The notes under the pieces: generated by a model | What the model saw: the letters and a program-made list of their open reading frames with translations, nothing else | Told to the model about the DNA's origin: nothing | The model's database searches: none | Part shown: one piece after another, positions 1-7,155 of the stretch | Layout: each line of letters starts with the position of its first letter | Position numbering within the stretch: position 1 is the stretch's first letter | Made by a program: the position numbers and the translations under genes | From: Candidatus Nitrosymbiomonas sp. | Lineage (GTDB): Bacteria > Sysuimicrobiota > Sysuimicrobiia > Sysuimicrobiales > Humicultoraceae | Direction of reading: 5' to 3' | DNA length: 12,716 nt | NCBI GenBank assembly: GCA_020724185.1 | Contig: DYHL01000060.1 | Coordinates: forward strand, 1-12,716

Positions 1-190
1 GGTGGCCACCGGCATAGCTGCGATGGTCGCGTTTCACGTTGTGGTCAACGTGGGAATGACGGTCGGGCTGATGCCCGTGACCGGGATTCCCTTGCCACTC
101 GTGAGCCATGGAGGCACGGCAATACTCACAACTCTTGCCGGCACGGGGATGCTGCTCAGCATCCACCTGCGCCGGCGCCCGGGAGGCTGA
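1..190 (+). CDS. rodA: RodA/FtsW-family SEDS peptidoglycan polymerase, C-terminal end only (5' end outside window)
   Basis: This is the last ~62 codons of a SEDS-family integral membrane glycosyltransferase, which polymerises lipid II during wall elongation (RodA) or division (FtsW). The reading frame is already open at the window edge, so the ATG/GTG codons inside it are not starts. The diagnostic stretch is NVGMTVGLMPVTGIPLPLVS followed by HGGTA, matching the conserved last periplasmic loop and final membrane helix of the family (usually GIPLPFxSYGGS). The tyrosine of SYGG is histidine here. The tail is short and basic (HLRRRPGG), as expected for a cytoplasmic C-terminus. RodA is preferred over FtsW or SpoVE because rng follows 38 bases downstream, as in mreBCD-rodA-rng clusters. 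That choice rests on context, not on a sequence feature in this fragment. Confidence 0.88.
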   Translation, partial: VATGIAAMVAFHVVVNVGMTVGLMPVTGIPLPLVSHGGTAILTTLAGTGMLLSIHLRRRPGG

Positions 191-228
191 CAGGGGAGGC
201 CGGCCTGGGAGAACTGGGAGCTGGGATC

Positions 229-1905
229 ATGGGAAGAGAGATAATCGCCAGCACCGAAGCAGGCGAGACGCGCGTGGCCGTCTTGGAAGACGGCACGCTC
301 GTCAACCTGTTCGTCGAACGGTCAGAGCCCGTGGCCGGCAACGTCTACAAGGGTCGGGTCACGAACGTCCTGCCGGGGATGGACGCCGCGTTCGTGGACA
401 TTGGTCTGGAGCGCAACGCCTTCCTCCACGTGGCCGACATCCGCTCGCAGCGGCTCGACGGTGAGGAGGTCGAGGAATCATTTGGCCGCGGTGCGATCGC
501 CGAGCGGCTGCGCACCGGCCAGGAGATTCTGGTGCAGGTCACCAAGGAGCCGATGGGATCGAAGGGCGCGCGGGTCACGACCTACGTGGCCCTGCCGGCC
601 CACTACCTGGTGTTGATGCCGACCGTCAACTACGTGGGGGTGAGCCGGCGCATCACCAGCGAGGCCGAGCGCAAGCGGCTGCGCCAGATGGCCGAACGGG
701 TGCGGCCCGAGACGATGGGCATCATCGTGCGCACCGCCGCCGAGGGAGTCGAAGAGAAGGTCCTCTCTGACGACGTGGCGTTCCTGCTTCAGATGTGGAA
801 CCGGGTGATCGAGCGCGCGCGCTCCGGCAAGGCGCCAGCGCCCGTCTACCAGGACCTGCGCCTGATCCGGCGCGTTGTGCGCGACCTGTTTACCGAGGAC
901 GTGGAACGGTTCGTGGTGGACTCGCCGGAGGAGCACGGCCGGATCGCGGACCTGCTTTCCTCCTTTGCCCCTCAGCTCCGATCCCGGCTGGTGCTCCACC
1001 GCGACGACGAGCCGGTCTTTGAGCACCGAGGGATCGAGCGCGAGATAGACCGCGCGCTGCGCCGCCGGGTCTGGCTGAAGTCGGGCGGGTACATAGTGAT
1101 AGACCGGACCGAGGCGCTGACCGTCATTGACGTCAACACCGGCAAGTACGTTGGGAAGACCGACCTGACCACCACGATACTGCGCACGAACCTCGAGGCC
1201 GTCGGCGAGGTCGTGCGCCAGATCACGCTGCGGGACATCGGCGGCATCATCCTTGTGGACTTCATTGACATGGACAAGGCGGATCACCGCCAGCGGGTGC
1301 TGGACGCACTGGAGGAGGCCGTGAAGCGGGACCGGTCCAAGGCTCACGTCATTGACCTGACCGACCTGGGCCTGGTTGAGATCACCCGCAAGCGCGTCTA
1401 CCAGGATCTGGATGAGATCATGCGGGCTCCGTGCCCGTACTGCGAGGGCCGCGGCCGCGTGCTCTCTCCGGAAACGATGGCGGTCCGCGTGCGGCGCGAG
1501 GCACGCAGGCTGGTCCGAGGCACCAAGGCACCCGCGGTGCTCATCGAGGTGCACCCCCAGGTGGCCGGCGCGCTGTTGCGGGACGGTGCCGGTTGGGTGC
1601 GGACGCTGGAGGAGGCCTCGGGCAGGCGCGTGCGCATCCGCGGCAGGGAGGGACTGCACCTGGAGCGCCTGAACGTCGCCGAGGGCGAGAGCCTGAAGGA
1701 ACTGGAGGCGGCTCCTCCCGAGGGCGGCAAGCGCGTCCAGTTCTGGATGGACAGGGGTCCTGACGAGGTTCTCTCGCTGGCGGAGCCAGACCCGGACTAC
1801 GAGGTGGCCCTGGCGCTGGCCGAGGGGTTGCCGCAGGAGGCCGGCCGAAAGGGAATCGTTACGCGGGTGCTGGGGATGCTGCGGGGCAGGCGGGACGAGC
1901 CATAG
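229..1905 (+). CDS. rng: Ribonuclease G (RNase E/G family endoribonuclease)
   Basis: Single-strand-specific endoribonuclease acting in rRNA 5'-end maturation and mRNA decay in the cytoplasm. The protein has 558 residues. An S1 RNA-binding domain occupies about residues 35-120 (GNVYKGRVTNVLPGMDAAFV and onward). The 5'-sensor/RNase H-like part follows, then the DNase I-like catalytic core with the two metal-binding aspartates visible as D301 in IDVNTGK and D344 in LVDFIDM. These are the counterparts of the known RNase E aspartates. The zinc-link motif CPYC (C402, C405) needed for dimer-of-dimer assembly is intact. The small domain (VHPQVAGALL, about 446-500) is present. At 558 residues it is longer than E. 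coli RNase G (489), and the extra length is a C-terminal tail ending in a basic stretch (GIVTRVLGMLRGRR). The ATG is preceded by GGGAG at 216-220. It is probably co-transcribed with the upstream rodA-like gene. Confidence 0.96.
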   Translation: MGREIIASTEAGETRVAVLEDGTLVNLFVERSEPVAGNVYKGRVTNVLPGMDAAFVDIGLERNAFLHVADIRSQRLDGEEVEESFGRGAIAERLRTGQEILVQVTKEPMGSKGARVTTYVALPAHYLVLMPTVNYVGVSRRITSEAERKRLRQMAERVRPETMGIIVRTAAEGVEEKVLSDDVAFLLQMWNRVIERARSGKAPAPVYQDLRLIRRVVRDLFTEDVERFVVDSPEEHGRIADLLSSFAPQLRSRLVLHRDDEPVFEHRGIEREIDRALRRRVWLKSGGYIVIDRTEALTVIDVNTGKYVGKTDLTTTILRTNLEAVGEVVRQITLRDIGGIILVDFIDMDKADHRQRVLDALEEAVKRDRSKAHVIDLTDLGLVEITRKRVYQDLDEIMRAPCPYCEGRGRVLSPETMAVRVRREARRLVRGTKAPAVLIEVHPQVAGALLRDGAGWVRTLEEASGRRVRIRGREGLHLERLNVAEGESLKELEAAPPEGGKRVQFWMDRGPDEVLSLAEPDPDYEVALALAEGLPQEAGRKGIVTRVLGMLRGRRDEP

Positions 1906-1918
1906 GTGCCCGCGGCCT

Positions 1919-2476
1919 TCACGGATTCCTCGGCGCGGCGGTGGCCCGGCTCCGCGCCACGTCCCGCCCGCGCCGGATCTCGACCTCGATCACCACACCG
2001 CTGCCGGACTGCTCGACGGTGATGCTCTCGACCCCGGTGGCCACCACCCGGGAGTCGCGGGCCGTGACGCGCCCGGCCGGTCCGGGGACAACGGTCTGGC
2101 GGACCACCTCGCGCCGGTCGGGCAGGTGGAGGTAGAGGACCCAGATTGCCTGGTCGCCCGGTCCCCCTGATCCCGCAACCGGCGCCGCGGCGACCGAGAG
2201 GACGGGCTCACCCTCCTCGACGGCCAGGCGCGGCCGGATGGTCACGCTCGGTGCCTGGCTGGCGTTGCGGACGTCGCGGGCGATCAGATCCACCAGGAGC
2301 CCGGCCTGCACCTGGGCCTCCCGCATGTCGCTGCCCCGTCGCCAGGTCGAGAGACTGGCCACGAACAGCGAGCCCACCAGCGCTATCACGATCGCTGCCA
2401 GTGCCAGCGCGACGACGATTTCCATCAGGCTGAACCCGCGGTCCAAACTGAACCCGCGTGCCGGCTGCCGGCTCAT
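1919..2476 (-). CDS. Prepilin-type N-terminal methylation protein, GspJ/PulJ/PilW-like minor pseudopilin
   Basis: 185-residue type IV pilin-like protein, expected to be inserted in the inner membrane and processed by a prepilin peptidase. The processing motif is RG|FSLMEIVVALALAAIVIALVGS: Gly14 before the cut, Phe15 as +1 and Glu19 as the conserved +5 Glu, followed by a ~20-residue hydrophobic helix. The soluble part (STWRR...LVDLIARDVRNAS...) resembles GspJ/PilW in the region just after the helix, including 'L..dI..dvR.A'. ATG at 2476 is chosen because it gives a short basic leader and overlaps the upstream stop as ATGA (4 bases), indicating translational coupling; an upstream in-frame ATG at 2581 would overlap the previous gene by over 100 bases. 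An oddity is that the leader contains a second copy of RGFSL (residues 7-11), from an 18-base tandem duplication. It ends 13 bases from the convergent rng stop. No cysteine is present. Confidence 0.85.
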   Translation of the reverse strand: MSRQPARGFSLDRGFSLMEIVVALALAAIVIALVGSLFVASLSTWRRGSDMREAQVQAGLLVDLIARDVRNASQAPSVTIRPRLAVEEGEPVLSVAAAPVAGSGGPGDQAIWVLYLHLPDRREVVRQTVVPGPAGRVTARDSRVVATGVESITVEQSGSGVVIEVEIRRGRDVARSRATAAPRNP

Positions 2477-2898
2477 TTCCCGACGAACTCGCAGGCCGCT
2501 GAGATGTGCCGCAGGGTGGAGAGGGTTACGCTGCGCTGCTGGCGCTCCTGGGTCCAGGTCACGGTGGCCGACAGCTCCCACAGGTTCTTGCCGGACGCAC
2601 GGTGGACGCTCACCTCGCGGCGATAGCGGATCAGGCGATCGCCGCCAACCTCCTCAGGGATCGTGTCGCGGAAAGAAGAGCCGCACGGCGCAGCGGTCAG
2701 GGTGGCCAGCGCCTCTTCGGCCAGCCCGGTGGCGGTGTTCATACTACCGGCCAGGGCCGCGGCCCGCAGGCCGATCGCGAAGGCGGTGAAGATGATGACG
2801 GCCACGACGCCGAGCAGCATCGTGGCGATGAGGACCTCCAGGATGGTCATGCCGCGGTCAGCGGCAGAAGCCGTGTGTCTTCCCGAGAGGTCAAACAT
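2473..2898 (-). CDS. Prepilin-type N-terminal methylation protein, GspI/PilV-like minor pseudopilin
   Basis: 141-residue minor pilin or pseudopilin. The leader (MFDLSGRHTASAADRG) ends in Gly16, and the mature start MTILEVLIATMLLGVV carries Glu21 at the +5 position required for assembly and methylation, followed by a continuous hydrophobic helix. The C-terminal half (ELSATVTWTQERQQRSVTLSTLR) matches the 'V.W.......v.l.T' ending common in GspI and PilV. Two cysteines, C72 and C136, could form a disulfide joining the middle of the domain to the C-terminus. It lies 3 bases after the PilX/GspK-like gene and overlaps the GspJ-like gene by 4 bases, so all three should be one transcript. A purine-rich ribosome site (complement of 2911-2921) lies about 12 bases upstream of the ATG, inside the previous gene. 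GspI and GspJ form a tip complex with GspK in type II secretion; membership of such a complex here is inferred from order and motifs. Confidence 0.87.
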   Translation of the reverse strand: MFDLSGRHTASAADRGMTILEVLIATMLLGVVAVIIFTAFAIGLRAAALAGSMNTATGLAEEALATLTAAPCGSSFRDTIPEEVGGDRLIRYRREVSVHRASGKNLWELSATVTWTQERQQRSVTLSTLRHISAACEFVGK

Positions 2899-2901
2899 GG
2901 G

Positions 2902-4317
2902 TCAGCGGGACACCTCCTCCCAGCGCGCGACCCAGGCGATCACGGGTTCGCCGGGGGGCACCCGAAGTCCCGGCGTCCCCAGGACCGCCGGATCGTAGCG
3001 GATCACGACCTTCGCCGCGTCGTTCCTGAAGCTGACCGCCGGATCGTTGCTGACCAGAGCGCCGACCACCTCGACCTGCGCGCCGGCAGCGGCATCGAAG
3101 ACCCGGCTGGTCAGGACAAGTCCATGGACGCGCAACCGGGCCCGTGGGCCGACGATCACCGCGCCGTTGCCCATCGTGATGATCCCGGGCAGGGTGCGGG
3201 TGTGCGTTGAATGCACGATCTGCAACTCGGCGTCGGGATTCACCTGCACGGTGCTCTCGGCGACCAGCGCACCTTCCTCGATCCGGATCCGGCTCCTGGC
3301 AGGCACCGTTACCATGCCGGTCACGTAGACCACCCCGCGTAGCGTCGGCGCATCCTCGGTCGAGGCCAGATAGGCCAGCACCCTGGCGAACTGCGCTTGA
3401 TCGTAGGAGCCGTCGCTCTTGCGTTCGAGATCGCCGTCCCCGGTGAACTTCCCGGCCGCTCGGTTGACCTCGGCGTTCGCCGTGTTCCTCGACGCCAGAT
3501 CGCGGTAGAACGCGCGGTCCACCGAGGGAAACGCCGGAAGGCGCTCGGCGCGCCGCACCCGCTCGTCCAGGTTCAGGCCGGCCATCGTCAGTTGCTGCAC
3601 GTCCACCCTCTGGCGCGCCTCGCCCAGCGTCAGCGCGGCCTGTTCGGACAGGAGCACCCGCACCGACTCGCGCGACGGAGACGCAGATTCCCCGCCGGAT
3701 CGCTCCGGCGGATCCACAGGGCCCGAGGCGAGGTCGAGCGGCAGGGCAGGGTCGTTCAGCGAGACCTTGCTCTGCGCGAACCAGACCTCTTCGCCCGCGG
3801 CGATGTGCACCCAGGGCCGGTCCCCAATCCCTGCCCCGTAGGGGAGCAGGAACACGGCAGCGGGCGCCCGCTCGAACTGGACCACGGTGGCGCCGTAGAG
3901 GGCCGACAGGAGCGCCGGCGATGCCGGGTAGACGCGCGCGCGCAGGCGCCGCACCGTGTCCCCCACCTGACCCTCGCCCGTCACCAGGAGGGCGCCGTCC
4001 TGATCGGCCACGATGGACACGCGATATCGGCGCGGCATCGGGCCGGCTGCCACGGTCTCGGTGTGCCCCTCGGGCCGCCAGTCCCGGCCAGGAGCGCCCT
4101 CATGCGTTTCTGATTCGAGGATCGCCAGCGCACGGTGCACCCCGGCTTCGGCGAGGAGGAGCGCGGCAGCGGCCCGGTACCGCGTGCCGGCACGCGTCTG
4201 CTGCTGGTTCATGAACCAGATGAAGGTAACCGACGAAGCGGTCACCGCAAGCAGGATGGCCAGGACGGCCAGCAGCGCCATCCCGGTCTGCTCTCTCTCG
4301 CGCGGGTGACCTTTCAT
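2902..4317 (-). CDS. PilX/GspK-like minor pilin with predicted beta-helical C-terminal domain
   Basis: 471-residue protein with a pilin-like N-terminus: a charged leader (MKGHPREREQTG) ending in Gly12, then MALLAVLAILLAVTASSVTF as transmembrane helix. Position +5 after the predicted cut is Ala, not Glu, which is the GspK/PilX condition associated with a pilus-tip position. The following AAALLLAEAGVHRALAILE stretch is characteristic of PilX N-terminal regions. Residues ~328-442 form a run of short alternating strands with Gly/Val spacing (GVVYVTGMVTVPARSRIRI, GALVAEST, GIITMGNGAVIVG, LRVHGLVLTS, QVEVVGALVSND), resembling the beta-helix-like domains of clostridial-type PilX proteins more than the SAM-like domains of true GspK. 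The middle (~130-320) is not recognised. No cysteines were seen. The ATG at 4317 has no Shine-Dalgarno-like sequence; a strong hairpin lies 10 bases upstream. It heads the three-gene minor-pilin cluster. Confidence 0.8.
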   Translation of the reverse strand: MKGHPREREQTGMALLAVLAILLAVTASSVTFIWFMNQQQTRAGTRYRAAAALLLAEAGVHRALAILESETHEGAPGRDWRPEGHTETVAAGPMPRRYRVSIVADQDGALLVTGEGQVGDTVRRLRARVYPASPALLSALYGATVVQFERAPAAVFLLPYGAGIGDRPWVHIAAGEEVWFAQSKVSLNDPALPLDLASGPVDPPERSGGESASPSRESVRVLLSEQAALTLGEARQRVDVQQLTMAGLNLDERVRRAERLPAFPSVDRAFYRDLASRNTANAEVNRAAGKFTGDGDLERKSDGSYDQAQFARVLAYLASTEDAPTLRGVVYVTGMVTVPARSRIRIEEGALVAESTVQVNPDAELQIVHSTHTRTLPGIITMGNGAVIVGPRARLRVHGLVLTSRVFDAAAGAQVEVVGALVSNDPAVSFRNDAAKVVIRYDPAVLGTPGLRVPPGEPVIAWVARWEEVSR

Positions 4318-4327
4318 AGGGGAGATG

Positions 4328-4358
4328 GAAGGGGGTGGAGCCGGTCTCCACCCCCTTC
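4328..4358 (-). terminator. Perfect 13-bp-arm hairpin between the S8 protease and the PilX-like gene (possible terminator or processing structure)
   Basis: Arms GAAGGGGGTGGAG (4328-4340) and CTCCACCCCCTTC (4346-4358) are perfect inverted repeats around a 5-base loop. It lies 23 bases after the protease stop and 10 bases before the PilX-like start. Read on the - strand, it has no U-tract after the stem (CATCTCCCCT follows). A classical intrinsic terminator is therefore doubtful, and it may instead protect an mRNA 3' end or modulate read-through and translation of the pilin operon. On the + strand the following bases are somewhat T-rich (GTTCCTTT), but no + strand gene ends nearby. Confidence 0.65.
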
Positions 4359-4381
4359 GTTCCTTTCAGAGTTCGTCAGTG

Positions 4382-6946
4382 CTACGGCCTGGCGAGCGTG
4401 ATCACCGGGGAGGTCCAGGTCTCCCAGTGAGCAGGATTGTTGTCGCTGCCCAGCGCCTTCTGGATGGACAGCCTGATGATGTAGCCTCCGTTGGGCACGG
4501 TGTAGGACCTGTTCCCCCTGGTCGTGGTCCCGTCCCACGCGAACGCGAAGAACGAGGTAGCGGTCGAGTTCCTGCCCACGTAGTCGAAGTCGAACGCCCG
4601 GCCCCACGCCTGCCCAGTGATGGCGTTGAAGACCTCCATGCGCAGTTTCCGCACCTGGTGGTCGAGGTGCAGGAGGATGTAGGGGATGTCGGTGCCGACC
4701 AGGGTGAACGTGGCGCCGCCGGGCTGGTTGTAGAAGGATCCTCCAACGAGTTTGGCAAGCCACGGGAAGCCGGATGCCGTGGGCGCCAGCGCGATGATGG
4801 ACTGGTAGTCGCCGATGAAGCCGGCGTAAGGCACCCGGTAGACCTGCCCGGGCGTCGTGGGAGTGAAGACGATGTACCCGCCGTAGATGCCGCGGTCGGG
4901 CGCTGCCGGCGCCGTGATGGTGACGCTGACCGTGACCGAACCCTTGGCCGGCACGGTGACGCTCGGCGAACTGAAGCCCACGGTGGCAGGGGCATTGAAG
5001 AAGGCCACCGTGAACGTGTTGGCCCCGGTGGCGAGCGCAGGCGCGTGCGACAGGTTGTAGGTCACCGGCGCGGACGCGTTATTCTCGATCTTCAGGGTCC
5101 GCGTGGCTGGACCGGCTTCGCTCTCGCCCAGCGAGAGCTTGCCGGGCTCGATCTTCGTGTCAGCCAGGATGGCTTTGTCAATCTGCAGCATCCCGGCGCC
5201 CTGGCGGTGGACGTTGTCCAGGAAGCCCAGGGCCGGGTTCCTCCACCAGTTCTTGGGAGCGGCGCTGTTCTGCAAGATCGTGCGTACGATCTGTGATGGG
5301 GTCTTCGGCTTCGCCTGGAGCAACAGCGCGACGCCGCCCGCCACGTGCGGCGAGGACATCGAGGTGCCGCTGATTGTCGCGTAGCTGCCGCGCTCGACCG
5401 GATAGGTTGAGCGGATGAGCCCACCAGGAGCCCCGATGTCAGGCTTGATGGCCAGGTCGGGACTCAGGCCGTAGGAGCTGAACGACGAGATCAGGCCGCC
5501 GGTGGGATTAATGAAGGTCCCGAACTGGTTCGTCCACGTCAGGTCAACGGGACCGGCCGCCAAGCGGTTGTTGATCAGAACGCCTTCAGTGTCCGAGATA
5601 GCGACCACGGGTATGGTTATGGGTGGCGTGCCTGCGACCGTGGGACTGAAGCGGCCAGGGACGTTGTTGTAGAGGACCACGGCCGCTGCACCGGCGTTCT
5701 GAGCGTTCATGGACTTAGCGTAGAACGTGCAGGTGCCGCGGCGGATCAAGGCGGCCTTGCCCGCTAGACTGCCTGCAGGTAGCGGGCTACACGCGTCGTT
5801 CGGCGTTGTCGGGGTCCCCGTCCGCGCCATCGGAAGGCTGCCCGACATCGGCGCAGGGGGAGCCGCCGCGGCGTTCGCGTACCCGATGCCGTAGTTGTCC
5901 GGCGAGATCGTGAACGTTCTCAACTGTACGTGCGTATTGTCGAACGACGCCACGCCGATCACCTTGCTGCCCACTCCCGGCGAGCCCGAGGAGTAGAGTC
6001 CGTTCGCCCCGCTGTTCCCGATTGAGGCCACGACTACCATGCCCTTGTTCACCAGCCGGTCGCTGGCGGCCCCGGTCGGGTACTGCGGCCACTGGAAGGC
6101 CGAACCGATGCTCATGTTCAGGACGTGCATGCCGTCGGCCAGCGCGCGCTCCATCGCCGCGATCATGATGTCGGCGGTCGTTGAACCCTCACAGCCGAAG
6201 ACCCGGTAAGCACCGAAGGTCACGCCCGGCGCGACACCCGTCACAGCGCCATTGGCGCCGACGATCCCGGCGACGTGCGTACCGTGGCCGTTGCAGTCGT
6301 CAGGATTGGGGTCGGGAGCCGGGATGGGATTGTATCCGGGCGAGGCCGGATCAGCATTGAACGCGTCACCGACGAAATCCCAGCCGACGCGCACGCGGCA
6401 ACCCGGCCCAAAACACCCGCCCAGGTCCGGGTGATCATAGTCAATCCCGGTGTCCATCACCGCGACCCGGACGCCCGCGCCGGTGTACCCCAGCTCTGAC
6501 TGCGCGATGTCCGCGCCGGTCATGGCGAGGGCGGTTGCCAGCTCGGGATTCGGCATCGGCGCCGTGGGTGGCAGCGCGAGCGTCAACACCGGCCACAGGG
6601 CCTTCACTCCAGAAAGCCTGCCCAGTCGCGAGAGCTGGGAGGGACCGATGTCAACCGAGAGGCCGTTGAACAGGACGTCGAACGCCCTGCGCTCACGGAA
6701 GCTGATGCCCGCCGCCCGCGCGGCGTTCCGGAACGCCTGCTTCTCCGCTGCGAGCTGCCCCAGGTAGCTCTGCCGCTGGGTAGCCGTGAATGTTGCATCC
6801 ACATCGGCCAGCGGGGCGCTGGAGAGCTCCACGAACCAGGCGCTTGGGGTCTCGTTCACCATCGGCGACTGGGATGCCCCGGGGAAGGATCCCCCGAGGA
6901 TGAGGGCGACGATCGTCAACGCGACAACCAAACCACGTCTCACCAC
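4382..6946 (-). CDS. Secreted subtilisin-like serine protease (peptidase family S8) with PA and Fn3-like domains
   Basis: 854-residue exported serine endopeptidase. A signal peptide is clear at residues 1-24 (MVRR, a hydrophobic core, then GASQS). Residues ~35-125 look like an I9-type propeptide (WFVELSSAPLADV, and later VLFNGLSVDI). The S8 catalytic domain carries Asp165 (VMDTGIDYDHP), His221 (NGHGTHVAG), oxyanion Asn311 (ASIGNSG) and Ser529 (SGTSMSSPHVAGG), so it is probably active. A protease-associated (PA) domain is inserted at ~365-475 (GKAALIRRGTCTF, GAAAVVLYNN). Six cysteines (178, 183, 218, 252, 386, 406) suggest disulfides outside the cell. An Fn3-like domain (~600-710) and a C-terminal beta domain (~745-854; FAFAWDGTTTRGNRSYTVPN resembles FlgD-type Ig repeats) follow. 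This is the Vpr/C5a-peptidase/lactocepin layout. There is no LPXTG, C-terminal helix or SLH domain, so release is expected. The start is GTG at 6946 (or the adjacent GTG at 6943), served by GGGAGGTG at 6953-6960. Confidence 0.95.
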   Translation of the reverse strand: MVRRGLVVALTIVALILGGSFPGASQSPMVNETPSAWFVELSSAPLADVDATFTATQRQSYLGQLAAEKQAFRNAARAAGISFRERRAFDVLFNGLSVDIGPSQLSRLGRLSGVKALWPVLTLALPPTAPMPNPELATALAMTGADIAQSELGYTGAGVRVAVMDTGIDYDHPDLGGCFGPGCRVRVGWDFVGDAFNADPASPGYNPIPAPDPNPDDCNGHGTHVAGIVGANGAVTGVAPGVTFGAYRVFGCEGSTTADIMIAAMERALADGMHVLNMSIGSAFQWPQYPTGAASDRLVNKGMVVVASIGNSGANGLYSSGSPGVGSKVIGVASFDNTHVQLRTFTISPDNYGIGYANAAAAPPAPMSGSLPMARTGTPTTPNDACSPLPAGSLAGKAALIRRGTCTFYAKSMNAQNAGAAAVVLYNNVPGRFSPTVAGTPPITIPVVAISDTEGVLINNRLAAGPVDLTWTNQFGTFINPTGGLISSFSSYGLSPDLAIKPDIGAPGGLIRSTYPVERGSYATISGTSMSSPHVAGGVALLLQAKPKTPSQIVRTILQNSAAPKNWWRNPALGFLDNVHRQGAGMLQIDKAILADTKIEPGKLSLGESEAGPATRTLKIENNASAPVTYNLSHAPALATGANTFTVAFFNAPATVGFSSPSVTVPAKGSVTVSVTITAPAAPDRGIYGGYIVFTPTTPGQVYRVPYAGFIGDYQSIIALAPTASGFPWLAKLVGGSFYNQPGGATFTLVGTDIPYILLHLDHQVRKLRMEVFNAITGQAWGRAFDFDYVGRNSTATSFFAFAWDGTTTRGNRSYTVPNGGYIIRLSIQKALGSDNNPAHWETWTSPVITLARP

Positions 6947-7106
6947 CGCTCACACCTCCCTGGGTTTGTGTCTCCTGCGACGAGCACGAGCATGGGATCC
7001 CGAGCCATTCCGACCTCACTCCGGCACGGCCCGTCTTCGATGCGCGAGGGGGCCAGTCCTGCGTCCTCCCCCAGACGGTCCATCGCCGCCAGCCTCCTCC
7101 CGCGAA
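6947..7106. other. Divergent intergenic region upstream of the protease gene
   Basis: About 160 bases between the protease GTG and the rplU promoter. It should hold the protease promoter on the - strand. I could not find a convincing -35/-10 pair there, so the promoter may be weak or use another sigma factor. The open frames crossing the region lack ribosome sites and family motifs. No repeat or RNA gene was seen. Confidence 0.4.
6953..6960 (-). promoter_or_regulatory. Ribosome binding site of the S8 protease gene
   Basis: The - strand reads GGGAGGTG, then 6 bases, then tandem GTG codons at 6946 and 6943. The spacing supports either GTG as start and rules out more distant starts. Confidence 0.75.
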
Positions 7107-7135
7107 TTGACCCATTCCGGGCCCCGTGGTAGAAT
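7107..7135 (+). promoter_or_regulatory. Sigma-70-type promoter for rplU-rpmA and downstream genes
   Basis: TTGACC (-35, 7107-7112) and TAGAAT (-10, 7130-7135) are separated by exactly 17 bases, the optimal spacing. Both boxes are close to consensus, and this AT-rich patch stands out in a GC-rich region. Transcription would begin near 7142, giving a leader of only about 20 bases before the GTG of rplU. That is too short for a structured ribosomal-protein leader. The promoter lets the ribosomal genes be transcribed independently of rodA-rng, which the antisense insertion would otherwise cut off. Confidence 0.8.
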
Positions 7136-7149
7136 TCGTCCGGTCTGGT

Positions 7150-7155
7150 GGAGGT
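7150..7155 (+). promoter_or_regulatory. Ribosome binding site deciding the rplU start
   Basis: GGAGGT lies 5 bases before GTG at 7161. An ATG at 7159 is in another frame, so GTG is the true start despite the overlapping ATG. Confidence 0.8.

Noticed and set aside
478..1659. Long - strand open frame (393 codons) opposite rng
   Set aside because: Its translation has no family motif and it lies fully antisense to a clear RNase G gene. Long antisense frames are expected in such GC-rich DNA.
4325..5296. Long + strand open frame (323 codons) opposite the S8 protease
   Set aside because: It is antisense to the Fn3-like and C-terminal part of the protease. Its low-complexity Arg/Gly/Val-rich translation has no recognisable domain, and the ATG falls at the hairpin.
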